A stretch of DNA of 64,000 nucleotides from Baylisascaris procyonis (GCA_037389465.1 JAZARR010000197.1:5628501-5692500); one strand, 5' to 3'; counted from the first letter of the stretch, positions 10,653-22,678 are shown. The notes: generated by a model from the letters alone, not told the origin. Made by a program: numbers and translations.

Positions 10653-12104
10653 GCATTCCGATTGCATTTGTCTATTACTAAGTTACTTCATCAATGATAG
10701 ATTATCAGTTTTTATTGTCTATTTACAGGCACGTGCCAGTTCACTTGGACACAGTTTGCAAAACGTTGCACTCCTTCAAAAATGAGGAGTCGCAAATGTG
10801 AGATAGTTCGCTATGCAAACATATAATCAAGTATTCCTAAGCAATAAAGAAGCCTCTTCTATACATACGCAGACGGTACTGAGCTCAATGCACTCAATAT
10901 TTTTGATTTCAAAAGCGATATAAACGACCATTAACTGAGCATGACGGCGTGGATATACTATTGCTTATTTTGGGTATTTCTTTTTGAAGCATTTCACTCT
11001 ACACTGAAATCATCAAATCAAAATTTAACATTCCTACCTATAGTAATCTAGTCAACTATTACCGTCCACATCAAATCCACAACATGCTACACGCAAGTTA
11101 CGTATATATTGCAGTTATACAGAAATTTTTGAGAAAAAATCAGTCATTGTTATTGGAAGGCAGAGAAAACGCAACGCGACGAGTGTAGTCTTATCATAGC
11201 TTTGTAAGCGGCGTGCGTAGTGAAGATTAAAGGAGATCATGTCCACTGTCAGTTGGGCTCGCAGTAGCACGCAACCCTTCTACTTTAAGCGTTGACTTGT
11301 ATCGTTGCGTCGCGACGTTTGTAATAGCGATGTGCGACGCGCTTCAAGCCGTTCACCACTACTGCTTTCTCGTTAGTAAGTGCAGCGGTCATAGAGATAA
11401 ACATCACGACCGTTTCAGTGAGGATGCTTCTAAATGAGAGAACGTATTTGATCTCGCAGCCTCATGCCTCCACAATCGATTGGGTGCGTTCGTTTGCGGT
11501 TGTGATATTTCACGTTGTACAATATAGGGTTAACAGTCCTTTGATGTCTTCATGTTGCATAACTACGAATGTTTTATTTCTCCTTGCAAATTGTGTTCCG
11601 GTAATGTCCCACACCCGTCACTATCCTAATAGTAGAAACTGCGATCGTGACAGCATTTGATTCGAGTTCTGTGTATCTTCAAAGGAGAAGATGAAATAGA
11701 AAAAATGGATAAAAGGAAAAAAGGCTCGTCGGAGCTGATAAGTTCGCGTTTGTTTGTGCGCTAAATTCAAACTTATTGAAATGAAATTTGTTCATCGCGG
11801 TTTTATTTGCATGTGAACCGTACTTTTCAGCTCTGAATATGCTTTCACTTGGCATCGTCGGCTATGGATGAGTGGCATTCGAATTACATCTATGAGGAGC
11901 AGCCCTGGGCAATTTTTTTTAAATTTTAGCTAACTTTCAAGGATGTTTAATGTTTTTTTTTTCGTACGGGTCATGCTCACATTTTACTGATTTTGTCAGC
12001 GCCAAAACACATGCCTATGCGTTTTCTATTCCTCGCGTATCAGTTCTTTGCATTCGCTGTTTATTTTCTTCGTTAAATTATATTGCCACCTGTACTAATT
12101 ACAG

Positions 12105-12654
12105 GTTCTCTCATCAGACAACGAGGCGCACTTCTCGTCAGCAGTTCCTACGGGAACAAGGAACGGCACAGGTTTGAATCATATAAAGTCTGATTCTCTT
12201 TTGTATTAAGTGCAGCACTTTTTAAGCTCGTACTTATTCTCATGCAATATTTTGTTTTCAACATGATGTTATAATCATATTTCAGATTCCATCCACCCCA
12301 ATCGTCCCATATATTATTGTTTTGCTACATTCTTTTTCTTTTTTTTTTCACTTAAGTGCGCTCGTTTGTTTATTCCTTACTTTCAACATTTACTGCTTGT
12401 TTCTTTCATTTCGCTCTAATACTTTCATTCAGCATACACATTCAGTGGTTACATGGCATCGCCGAGGCTTATAAGTGGCAGTAAGGGGCAATCAAATGAA
12501 GTGAGTTGGCAAAGTGGTGCGAGAATTGCAGGCAATTCGTCTCATCAAAGGTTTCATAAACTCGTCAGGTTTTCTTTCATTTACCCGTTATCTGCAGATC
12601 AGACTTAAGGTGACTGTCGAAATGAGGGATTCCTATTTCATAGGAGGTGCTTAG
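12105..12654 (+). CDS. Candidate 3' part of a plus-strand gene, three exons, unit A (B: 35008-35557)
   Basis: Exons 12105-12171, 12433-12500 and 12598-12654 have AG acceptors (AATTACAG, CATTCAG, TCTGCAG), GT donors and compatible phases (0 to 1, 1 to 0, 0 to stop). They give 63 residues starting VLSSDNEAHFSS and ending SYFIGGA. The middle exon contains an ATG and could be a first exon instead. No family is recognised. An alternative acceptor at 12285 is strengthened or weakened by the A/B base difference at 12286. Upstream exons were not found. Confidence 0.3.
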
Positions 12655-13096
12655 AAAAAGAGAAGCTTTAGTTAGTTATAGCTCTCACAGTGCAAATTAT
12701 TTCATTTTGTTCTATAGAACACGATTAAGTATTTTAACTATTATTTGGAGTGCCTCTTCTTGCCAAAAAGAATGCATACTTACCCAGTGCACGAAATTCG
12801 CAACGTTGTTACGATGCTTGTTGATTAGTGGATAATAATGAGATAATTTGCAATGTGTAAACTTGCAACAGCATTGCCACTAAATTGTTTGACTATGAGT
12901 AGTATCGAACATATTGAAGAAGCTGTCTGATTGTCTGAAATGTGCATCGACAACAACTAGGTAAATCTATTGCAATATCATCCACAACAAGGTAAATCTA
13001 AGCAATTAGCGTACTGCAACTTTGTGTTCCAGGTGTTGTGCCGATAAAAGAAGCTTATATCTTATTCAGTAGAATTTGTTTCGGATTCATTGAGTG

Positions 13097-13423
13097 ATGG
13101 AATTGGTTAGTGCGGGACAAGCGAAATTTATTATTTTCACACGATATTCGGAACTCGGTTGGTGGTTGAGGCATATTTTTCAGCTAATTTCTATTACAGA
13201 AGAGAAGCAAGCTTGCTGCTTAGATGAACGTTTTGAAAGGGGAGTAGCAGCTGACGGCAAAGTTCATTTTTTTCCTGTAATTTTTTAAATTCAATAGGAC
13301 ATGAAGCACCCTACGGAAGTCAGCGATGATTTGGCATTGCGAAAGCGCACTCAGCATCATCGCATTCTATATTGGATGCGTACTCAGCATCCTCGAATGT
13401 TTACGTTTGCATCTGAAAAATTG
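13097..13423 (+). CDS. Candidate plus-strand exons of unknown gene, unit A (B: 36000-36326)
   Basis: ATG at 13097 opens a frame through EEKQACCLDERFERG. A donor at 13244 (or 13262) and the acceptor CAATAG at 13292-13297 lead in phase 0 to exon 13298-13423, 42 codons from DMKHPTEVSD to FASEKL, ended by GTAAAA. The second exon is the stronger: charged, no bias, and clean on both sides. The intron would be only 54 or 36 bases. It may belong with 12105-12654 as one gene, but that model ends at a stop. No family recognised; no terminal exon found. Confidence 0.3.
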
Positions 13424-15050
13424 GTAAAAAGTACAGTGAAGTTCAAAATGGCCGTTTGTTGATCTACTGGTGATCCACACTAAGGCTATCCTTGCGTTCA
13501 CAACATTCCAATAACCATTCGATTTCACTTCGGATCCTTTGGTTAAGCGGCTTTTGACTAGATCGGTCCTATAATCTGTGCGCTTGGGTTGACGATATTT
13601 GCATTTGCGAAATCATTAAGTGGCCGCTTTATTGATAAGTTCCCACGAAGTGATAATTATTGAAGGTCGGATATGGTGGACATTTATGAAAGACCATGTG
13701 GCTGCAGAATCCTTCGAAATGTTCTTGTGACATACGAGTGTTACGAAAAGCTATTTGTTTGATGCAGAATTTTTTAGTTTTGTCTTTATTTCTTGACAGT
13801 CGTCCTGCAAAAAAGTAACTTTTTTGGCGTATTGCGGACGTTGTCACAGTAGTTCTTATCTAGGGGCGGGGCATATAACTACGGTAGCATTATAATATGC
13901 TCATCCAATCGGCTAGAAGTGATGCGTGCTGAGCGGTCTTCCACAGGCCGCTATTGGTTGTGTGGCTATATGCATATATCGATTCGCGTCTGTGTGTGTG
14001 GTGACTCTGCTTCTCTTGCATCTCTCTCATGTATAGCAGTTTCGGTTAGTTGATGTTGATTCCCATTCGAGTACTCTTCGGTGATTTTTGATGAGCTCGG
14101 TGATGTTCTGATGAGCCCACTTCCGGTTTTTTTTTTCATATGGAGTCATCATATCCCTCCTACTTACTACTGTTTGATCGGCTATCACATTTCGGCTGCA
14201 GTTAAGTCCTTTTAAGTGAGGGCTATCGTTTTGAAGTATTGCCCAGTACTGTGGCCAATTATCCACCGGGTACTTGATATGGGTTTGCTGCCGATCGTCG
14301 TCGCTTAATGCTGTTGTAATGTGATTTCGGAATGTTTCATTATGAGTTTGATGCCGTTTAGCTAATATAAATATAATTGTTGCGTTTTCGTGTATTTTTA
14401 TTGTCTTATTTTTGGTTATATTTTACTTTCCCTTCTTTTTTTGTTTCCTCTGTTTCTTGTTTTCAGATTTATCGTGTTTTGTACTCATAACTTTCATTGT
14501 AAGGAGAGAGCGTTGCACTAAAGACATTTCACTGATCTAAAGAAATGAATGGACATGGATGATTTCTGACGTCGCTTTTTCTTAAGCTGCCAAGTTAAAG
14601 CACCACCACTTTTTGTTTGAAATCTTGAAAAAAGCTCTCGTTGCCGAATGGTGCTAATATCATGTTTTGTTTTGCTCTATATGCTCTGTCTTTCGTGCAA
14701 TCGCATATTTTAATATTGCCTTTTTCGTCAAGGTTCTTCGTGAGGGTATTATTTGATTTTTATTTTATATTTTTATTTTTTGATTCCTGAGTGCACCTAT
14801 GAGAGGGATCGGACATACCATTTGAATATTATAGGAAGGGGTTAAATGCGGCTTATGTACGCATTGGAGTGCAGCGAGCACAAACGTGGTGTTGCTAAGT
14901 TATGAGATTTCATTCTTAATTTGGATTATTGTTTGATTCAAAGTTACATTGTGCGAGTGTTTCCTGCTTTTGACTACCCCTCACCCCTGTCCATCCCTGT
15001 TCGAGGTGCTTTTGTCATTATGTTGTGTTGTTATTAATCATTTGCTAATA
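13424..15050. other. Stretch without a supported gene, unit A
   Basis: T-rich on the plus strand, with no exon chain I can support. A minus-strand ORF at 14027-14266 is broken in unit B by a change in a T run (14130-14139), which argues against coding. The equivalent in unit B is 36327-37950. Confidence 0.5.
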
Positions 15051-15051
15051 A

Positions 15052-15712
15052 ATGAAAATAAAAAAAAATGTTTCATTTAACAAAGAAATGGAAGGATCAA
15101 TGAATGAGGAAATTCGTCTTGTTCACGACCATTTGGATGAATTTCTCGACGAATTTTCCACGATATGTGTCATCAGACACTTTGATGGACAAAACGCATG
15201 CAAATATGAATTGCATACGTGGAAAAAAATAGCGTTAACCCTCCGACTCCTCTATTTCATTTATGAGGAGTGCTTCTAGAGGTATGCTCAGGTATGATCA
15301 CTTTTATTTGGAGGAGGAATTAGTTAAATGTGCTGAGGTTGTTGGTCAGACGTGGTGATCAGGGTTGTTGTATGCATAGTTGCACTTTGATGAAATTTTT
15401 GTTTGCATTGGTGCACCCGGATATGGGGAACGGAGCAATATTTTTGTTCGGGGACTGTGGTGAAATTAGCAACATTTCTTTAGACGATATTCTGAAGGTT
15501 TTAGAAAATGTATTGCCAAGTTTGATTATTTGCTTGAATTTTTCAGTAATTATTTATCGAAACGAATCATTAATGCACCGCGCATCCATATAGTCGTAGC
15601 ATATCACACTGACACCTGTGAATATGAAGGACTGCTGTACATGGATCAGTTTAAGAGAACACATTATGTGCAGATAAGGAACATATTTCGATTGCAACAC
15701 TTTACTTTGTAG
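15052..15712 (+). pseudogene. Decayed coding region with several frame changes, unit A (B: 37952-38612)
   Basis: Consecutive protein-like segments lie on one strand but in different frames, without introns that would connect them. 15082-15276 reads EEIRLVHDHLDEFLDEF..., 15294-15333 reads YDHFYLEEELVKCAE in another frame, 15390-15515 reads FALVHPDMGNGAIFLFGD, and 15516-15712 reads from KFDYLLEFFSNYL to LQHFTL and a stop. The best explanation is an old coding sequence of about 200 codons with small indels. I do not recognise the family. Both units carry the same breaks, so decay preceded the duplication. Confidence 0.35.
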
Positions 15713-18700
15713 CCAATCTCTTTCTTGAGCTGATTGTTCGTGTAAAAAGAAAATGGCGCATCTGTTGCGCCATGTATCATATGATTCACATTACAGTTTT
15801 CTGCTGTCGTTATGCTCTTCGTCTTCGTATACTTGATTTATACCTCAGAGAAGGATATTCCAACTATTCCTCTTAGGTTTTATTTCCGCCCGCTGAGAAT
15901 CATCATTTGCCATGCATCACTTCGAGAATAAAATCGCAATCATCATCCTTCTTCTCACCCACACAGTAAGGAATTAATATGCGCTTTTGTTCAAAATGAA
16001 GAAATAGTTCCCATTTTCCACCTTCACTGTCACTGTTTATGCTTCCATGGTAGTGATGTCTCATGCTTGTCGCGGACCTTATACACTGATGTCAACGGTT
16101 CCTTTCTCTCAATGGTTTACTTCATAAGCACAAATATAACTTCTTCGAGCTTCGTAAATCTTATTCTGCTTGGCGATATGAGATTTGTCTCTTGCTTTAT
16201 ATATGTGAAGTGGGTGCACACTGTCACTTCTATTTTATTAACTAAAATATGTGATCCTAGGTATTCACCGAATTTTTTATTTCCCGTGCTCAGTGGGCAT
16301 TATAGAAGAGTGAACCCATCTAAATACTTCGACGTCACTAAAAACAAAAATATTAGAGAGGTTAATCAATGACTAAGCATTCATCACAAAAATTTCCTCT
16401 TTTTTTATAGATCAACTTGGCAATTTAAGGACTGCCCATTGTCACTGCCCAGCCAAAAACATCGCAAAGCCACTTCAACCGTTCGCATCTCGGGTACTCT
16501 AGCAGTTCCTGAGAATATGTTTCACTCACACATCCAGGAAAGTTTTTAAAATAGCATATAATCATTCATCTTTCCGAATATTTTCTAAGTCATTTGCGTA
16601 TTTATAATGAGCCGGACATGTATTTTCGTCGACCATCATAGTGAACGTCCAACTTTCTAGTTTGTCCATCACTTGAAAGTATATCCTCAATTCTTTTCGC
16701 TAAATATTCTTGCATGAGCTATAACATTACCAATGTATTACTAGCAAAGCAAAAGCGAGATGTGCTACTTCTTTTAGCTGATGTTTTATTGACCTTTTAT
16801 AAAGAGGCGCTGGTACTCTCATAGTCTTTTCAGAAACTAGAATTTCCAATGGCTTAGCCGTCTGCGATACTAACGTAAATTGTACTCAGCAAGAAATTTG
16901 CTAAAAATCTAGCCTCAAATAACGCCAATTGTTTTGCGATTTTGTGCAAAAAATGGTTCTCGTTCGCTCCGTTAACTGCCATCTCAGCTAGGGACAGAAA
17001 TATAGGTTTTTCAACGAATCAAAGGAAGTGTTAGTTCTCAAATACAAAAGAACGGCGCATTAGATTTTGACGATTTTCTACATTAATTATCTAAAATAAA
17101 TTACTGTCGCAGGTAAATATAAAAGTAATTAGTTTTTTAGGTCTAAAGTAGCGAAAGAATCAACAAAAAGAATAGAAAGAAATCACTAATGTTCTCCTAT
17201 TCGGCCAAGTTCTTTTGAGCAAAGTAAGGGAATCCGTTGGCTTAGTGATTTTAAGTCGTTACATTTCTGCTTTTAGCCGCTGTTGACATTGCTTCCTCCA
17301 GATTGGGATATAACTTTTTAATTCATTATTCGGTGAACACGTATTTGGCTGCGAGTACATCCAAAGAACAAGCCTTAAAACTGAACTTTGATTGAAAATT
17401 GGGAGACGAAACGTCTTTGAGACAGAGAAGGAAATTAAACGATCATAACGATCGAAGCGATCATAGCGATCGAAATGTACTTCGGCAGTTTTGATCATTT
17501 CCGGTCGAACAATGATCTGAAATCGCAGCAACATGGATATTGACAAACAAATGGCAGAATTATTTCAATGCATTCAACATTATGAAGATAAACGAAGATT
17601 GCAGAAAGTGCTATATATGACTAACCCAAAATAATATAAAGAACAGAATGTAGCGATCGGTGCTTGAAAAGAAATAGCCAACGCCTGCTTTACTTTCACT
17701 TCAAAGCGACCATTCTCATAAAAATTTTCAGTTTCTGAACAGAAAAACATGGAGGGTCTTAGGTAGAACACCGATTTGACAAATATATCTAAAATATGCA
17801 AAAATAGTAATGGCGAAGTTCGAAGTTAGAAACGATTGACGAGCAAATTCAAGAAATAGAGCCTTAGGAAATACTAATTTGACCAACATTATACATTGGA
17901 CGCAAATCTTGGCCGGTTTGCCAGAAACTACAATATTTGGTCTAACAAGGCATGTTAAAGAGATTTTATCGTGACCTTCTGTTAGCGGTAATCGCCTAAA
18001 TTTCAAGCGAGCAGTTTTTTTTTATCAATTCAACTCATATTAGGAAGATTCAGCCATATGATGTTATCATGAAGATAGAATGCTCTTTGGAATTTTCAGA
18101 AGTACTATATTCAAAAGGAGAAATAGGGACACAGATAAGTGCACATACACAAGTATGGAAGTCACACTGTTCATTAATAATCTTTACGAATATACATTTG
18201 TGACAGCATGGAAAATAATACCGTCAAAGATATTTTCTCAAGCGCATTGACCTTTTTAGAAATGAACTGAACCCTTAGTGAATCTGAATCCCCCTTATGT
18301 GAACTGAATCCCCCTCTATTTCTGATTCCATTCTAATTGGCCACCTTAACAGTAACTGACGCTTGAAGTAGGAGTGAAATTCAGAAGGAAGCTTTTTTCC
18401 GCCGTCCGATCAAATACGGCTTAAAAACAAATTGCAGGCTTGGGATTTTTTTCGCCTATCAGTTTCACAGAAACAACTTGCTAGGCGTTTTTGAATGTCC
18501 AATCGGTCATTTGAGTTATCTCATAAACATGTACTGCAAGCTGGTGAGCCGGCTTCTTTTGTTTCCTTACCCTCGAATCGGTAAGCTTTAATTTTTTCGA
18601 ATTGTGCAGCTCATCGGCATAGCTTGTTTTCAATGACCTATTGTCAACCAAGACAGATTCCGCCAGCTCCGGAATTTTTGCGTTTACCTATTGACCAGCG

Positions 18701-19688
18701 CATGTAAACTGTAACCATGTTATGAATTATTTCCTTCGAAACGTCGGGAAAGAAACGCTTATGATTCTCCCGATCACGGAAGTGGGGTAGCTAGGAGACG
18801 ATGGTCTTGATTGTTCTACCGGAAGATTTCAGGAATATGACGCACACATCTCTTGGAACAACTTATGTAATAGCATGAATTTCCAAAAGAAGGCTAAACG
18901 ATCTGAACGAACAGACTGAGTGGAATCTCGAAAATTGATCTGCACAGGGCAATTTTTTAAAAGCGTTTTTGGCATTACACGTCGTTCAGCATGATTAACA
19001 CCCCCTCCCCCCCACCTTCCCACTTCAGCGCAGCATAAACTATTGCTGGCAAATCCCGATCGACGGGCGCAAGAGTGCGTATTGCGGCGACGGGAAATAT
19101 TGCTTCAAATGCCTGTGCTAGTGCAACCAAAGAGTAAGTGACCAATATTTTGAGTGCACAGACTCAATTGTTCAAGCTACTGATGTATTACTGTTCGAAA
19201 AGAATGGTTCGTAAATGAAACCACCGGTACGATAAGCACACAGCTAAAATGCAGATACTGATAGATTTCGGACACTTCAACCGTTAAGCATTGCGGCACT
19301 TCAACTGACCTAGAAATATGATATTTTATGGGTGCAACATGTACCACAGCATGACTTCCAAGTCATTTTCCAGAGTGATCCGCCAATTTTGCATTGAAAA
19401 GTTGTTAACACCTTCAGGCAACGAAACTTCGCATGGATTTATTTTACAATGAGTGGATTTGCGTCTTATGTCGCTCGAACTACTGAAATCCACATTTGAG
19501 AATCGACATATTCCTTTCTTGCAAAGAATGCTTCGAATATTTTTTTGCGCTTTGCAACCTAAATATATGAGGAACGGCCTTTATTACACGTTGCAAGTCT
19601 GTTTAGGAGTACTGATCTTCCATATGATCGGACGATCTGGTTTCTGATATCGAGCTATTAGGAATTTTCCAGGGATGCTTTACTCGTC
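15713..19688. other. Gene-poor stretch, unit A
   Basis: No gene is supported. It contains a small CGATCATARCGATCGAA double repeat at about 17439-17475, a C-rich run near 19002-19016, and scattered short ORFs without splice support. The longest, 16067-16372 on the plus strand, has no domain or signal beyond hydrophobic patches. The unit B equivalent is 38613-42587. Confidence 0.5.
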
Positions 19689-19986
19689 TCAAATTTTAAG
19701 GCCATTTCTCGAAGTCCGTACTGAGTGAGAAGCCAAAAACTGTACCGAAGCGCACACCGGAGATACACAGTTGGCGGTCCAGAACGGCGAACACTCGCTC
19801 CTAGCTTTATGATGCATCCGCGGATCCAGAAACATCCTGCGACCTCACGAAGTTGAATTTCAGTTGCACCGCCTTTGTAATTTAGATAGTCTTGCACCTG
19901 AATTCCTTGCTTCCTGTTGAGAGTATTCGACTGCACTCGACATGTAAAAGTTCCACAACAATAACAACTCCTAGAATGAACTTCAT
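19689..19986 (-). CDS. Candidate small secreted Cys-containing peptide, two exons, 78 aa, unit A
   Basis: Exon 1 19986-19898 starts at ATG and encodes a hydrophobic leader (MKFILGVVIVVELLHVECS) typical of a signal peptide. Donor CAG/GTGCAAG and acceptor GTCGCAG bound a 61-base intron. Exon 2 19836-19689 continues in phase with MFLDPRMHHKARSE and a cysteine cluster C-x7-C-x4-C (CSPFWTANCVSPVC), then a TGA. The mature part would be about 58 residues, a size common for nematode neuropeptide precursors or effector-like secreted peptides; which of these, if either, is not decidable. An in-frame upstream ATG at 20076 would bury the leader. Unit B has a Leu to Pro change near the exon 2 start. Confidence 0.4.
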
Positions 19987-20299
19987 ATCCCGTTCTGATA
20001 TTCGAGCAGCTGCTGTCGACCAAAGCACCACGATGATGGGATGACGAAGCTCCTTATCCAACGGAACATAGCACAACGATCCCGACTACTCTAATGATTT
20101 TTCGCCGTTTTCCGTCCAGGCGTTTCAGAGAAAAACTGCGGTAGATCCATGAGAATGCATTCACAATTCGAGACAACATAACCTCACTCATTGATTTCGA
20201 ATCGGCATGAACACTTGCAAACGATCAACGCTGAGATCCAAAGCGTAGAGCAGCAGTAGAGCAACACCCACGAGCAAGATTACCGGCGCCTTAGTGTCG

Positions 20300-20650
20300 A
20301 AATGTCATCAAAGACCATAAACATGTAAGTCAAAATTGACCATTTCCAACTACTAAATGCCGCCGAGGGACATCTACGTGTAGATCAAAAAATTTTGCAT
20401 ACCCGGTCTCAAATCTCCCATAAACTACAACATGTAGATCAAAAGCACCGAGCTACTGAACCGCACTAAGGACTATGAATTTGTGCACCAAAACCTCACC
20501 GTCTTCCTCACCCTCCGGTAGCCTTCAAGGATTCTGCGCGTGGATCAAAAAATCTACTGCGCCCAAAAACGAGTCCCGGGAGACTCCATCAACGCGCATA
20601 CGGCAAACCGTCCCAGCCCTTAAACGCCACCAAAACGTTTCGCTGGTAGA
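20300..20650. repeat. Dispersed short repeats (GTAGATCAAAA phrase), unit A (B: 43199-43549)
   Basis: The phrase (C/G)(A/G)TGTAGATCAAAA and variants recur near 20321, 20380, 20432, 20541 and 20650, spaced by about 50-110 bases in otherwise unrelated GC-richer sequence. It looks like a decayed minisatellite or remnants of a repeated element. No gene is supported. Confidence 0.4.
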
Positions 20651-20699
20651 TCATACGCGTCCCACATATGAAACCATGAAGGCCGCTGAAATATGAAAT

Positions 20700-21215
20700 C
20701 GCAGAAATTCAGAAATCAAATACGATTCAGCGGCTCGTGCTACGCCAAAGAATCCACTGCGTCCGGCACCTTCGCAGACGGGAAATGGCGACAACCGTCT
20801 GAAAGTACTCAAGGCCCGAACGTGACAGCTCCCCACAGCGCCTCAACAAACGGCGAAAAAATGCAGCCCACGTTAGAAGAAAGAAATCAGGTTGCACACC
20901 TACCAGGCTGACGCAAACCACCCGACAAACTAATTTGAGATACGCAAGCTATAAAATACCGCCGACCCCCGAACAAATCAAATACGATGCCACGGTTCCA
21001 GCTACACCAAAGACCGCACCGCGTCCGGCACCTTCGCAGCCAGAAAATGGCAGCAAAGGTCCGAAAATACTCAAGGCCCAAACATGACAGCCTCCACACT
21101 GCCTCAACAAACGACGAAAAAATGCAGCCCACGTTGGAAGGAAGAAATCAGATTACACAGCTATCCGGCTGACGCAGACCACCCGACAAACTGATTTGAG
21201 ATACGCAACTAGCTA
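20700..21215. repeat. About 260-bp tandem repeat, two units, GC-rich, unit A (B: 43599-44114)
   Basis: The sequence around CAAATACGAT...GCGTCCGGCACCTTCGCAG...CAACAAACGRCGAAAAAATGCAGCCCACGTT...CGACAAACTRATTTGAGATACGCAA occurs twice about 260 bases apart with roughly 15 percent difference and small indels. Frames shift between units, so it is probably not coding now. It is noticeably richer in G+C than its surroundings. Confidence 0.7.
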
Positions 21216-21321
21216 CAAAATTCCCTGGGGCCGCAACCCTCAGCAATCCGTAGAGCGCTAGAAACGCCTGTGCGACCTCTACAAGACAGACGCGGATTCC
21301 TTTGTTCACTGGACACGCCGC

Positions 21322-21342
21322 GGCCTGTTGTTTCAACAGGCC
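21322..21342. repeat. Perfect short palindrome, unit A (B: 44221-44241)
   Basis: GGCCTGTTG and CAACAGGCC separated by TTT: a 9-bp stem with a 3-base loop. It lies 40 bases before the larger hairpin at 21383-21470. Role unknown. Confidence 0.8.
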
Positions 21343-21382
21343 TCATTCAGTGTGAGTGGGACGCAAGCAAATCTTTAACCAG

Positions 21383-21470
21383 CGCCACTCTCGGTTCATC
21401 TACTCGGACTTGGGATCAGCCCCCGAAAAGTCGTTAAATGAAATCCCCAGCTAAAATACCGAGAGTGGCG
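21383..21470. ncRNA. 88-nt hairpin, possible structured RNA, unit A
   Basis: CGCCACTCTCGGT at 21383-21395 is perfectly complementary to ACCGAGAGTGGCG at 21458-21470, enclosing 62 bases. Size and closed stem resemble a small structured RNA, but no tRNA boxes, Sm site or snoRNA boxes were found. It may equally be a remnant of an inverted-repeat element. Identical in unit B. Confidence 0.3.
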
Positions 21471-21548
21471 AAACACAAAGCATGACAACAATTACACCAG
21501 CAATGAAACAATTACATACTGCAGCAATAACAACAACCATGAAGAAGA

Positions 21549-22320
21549 TTACAGAGAACCAGAAAATGCGAAAATATGTCTCATAGAAAATACAAAATAA
21601 AGCAATATAATGCGGAAAACCATCATCACTTCATCCTCTGGATATTCAAAAGACTCGTCTATCCAGGTGGCGCTTCGAGAATACCGTCCTAGCCGCTTCT
21701 CTCGCCTGACCTCATTATTCTGGCAGCTAGTCCGTACTCCTGCCGTCCTGAAAACACTCGAAGAATACCACACGCAAAGCATATGAGAGCGCATTGTACA
21801 ACAAGGCCGCATGAGGAAATGCTTCGAAAAGGAAATGAAAGCGTTCAATAAAAGTAGAAGAATTTACGCATGTGTGAATAACAGTAGTTCTGCAATTTAT
21901 GCGATGTTAATTAGCAATGTGCAAATCCTGCAACCTATAAAAAGTCGGTAAGGTTCGGCCAACCTCGGACTAACTACATCACAATCTTCAATATCCGTAT
22001 TTCCGCAATAAAAACTTAGATAAATGCTACGTTCTGCTTCCCGGATTAAATGGAAAATAAAAGGTGGAAAAGGTACAATTTTCTATGAAAAATGTAGCTG
22101 AAGAAAGTCGTTTTCACATCATCTCACTGCGGTAGAAAAAATTTAAAGACATTTTTTCACCGAGATTTAGAATGATTTTCTCCAGCTCTTCTACCTCGAA
22201 CGACGAACAACTTTTCGTTGTGTAAAGAGTGAGACATTTTAGAAGAATTTAAAAATTCTTACTTTCATTAATGACATATGCTTCGTAACCAAAAGTGCCC
22301 GCTGACGAAGCGCCTGGTAC
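21549..22320 (-). CDS. 3' exons of a single-pass membrane protein, unknown family, unit A
   Basis: The terminal exon 21747-21549 follows the acceptor GTTTTCAG and encodes 65 residues: a polar, charged stretch (NEVRREKRLGRYSRSATWID), an acidic patch (EYPEDE), a hydrophobic helix of about 18 residues (MVFRIILLYFVF) and a short tail ending FSGSL and TAA. Upstream, exon 22320-22263 (VPGASSAGTFGYEAYVINE) has a strong acceptor (TTATTGCAG) and donor (GTAAGAAT). A 22-base exon 21889-21868 would join them with correct phases, but micro-exons are easy to find by chance. Earlier exons would lie in R and were not found. The protein is probably membrane-anchored near its C terminus. Confidence 0.38.
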
Positions 22321-22651
22321 CTGCAATAAAATAAAGTCATTGAGTGGTGGAAATGTTATCCACCACAACGCAAATGGTTTCAAATGTCTAAACTCAAGCA
22401 GTTGATATGACCGAAGCATGTTGCTCTGGGCAACTAAATGACAACGAATGAAGCAGAAAATAGTACGTTTGAATTGGATATATCTGGAAGAGGTCATCTT
22501 CCAAATTCAAAGTGAATAAAACCTAATTAGTGCCTTTTTCCATGTAAGCACATAACTACTCCAGCTACACATTCTTGGGGTATCAGTTTTAGTGATTACA
22601 AAAAAGATAAGGACTGGTTCAGATATAACAGGATTAATGAACAAGAGCTGG

Positions 22652-22678
22652 ACCCCTCCCCTCCCCCTCCTCCCCAAA
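22652..22678 (-). other. C-run cluster (G-quadruplex motif on minus strand)
   Basis: Four or more runs of three to five C with single-T spacers; the minus strand fits the classical G3+N1-7 motif. It recurs with one change at 45556-45580. It lies inside R, a few hundred bases from the point where A/B identity to the right-hand copy changes. Confidence 0.55.

Noticed and set aside
14027..14266. 79-codon minus-strand ORF
   Set aside because: A change in a T run alters its C terminus in unit B, and it has no splice or family support.
17259..17546. ORF with an RYDRFDRYDR repeat
   Set aside because: Made by a short CGATCATARCGATCGAA double repeat; no other coding sign.
20651..21132. Minus-strand ORFs sharing LRRCRT motifs
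   Set aside because: Similarity comes from the 260-bp tandem repeat; the frames shift between units.
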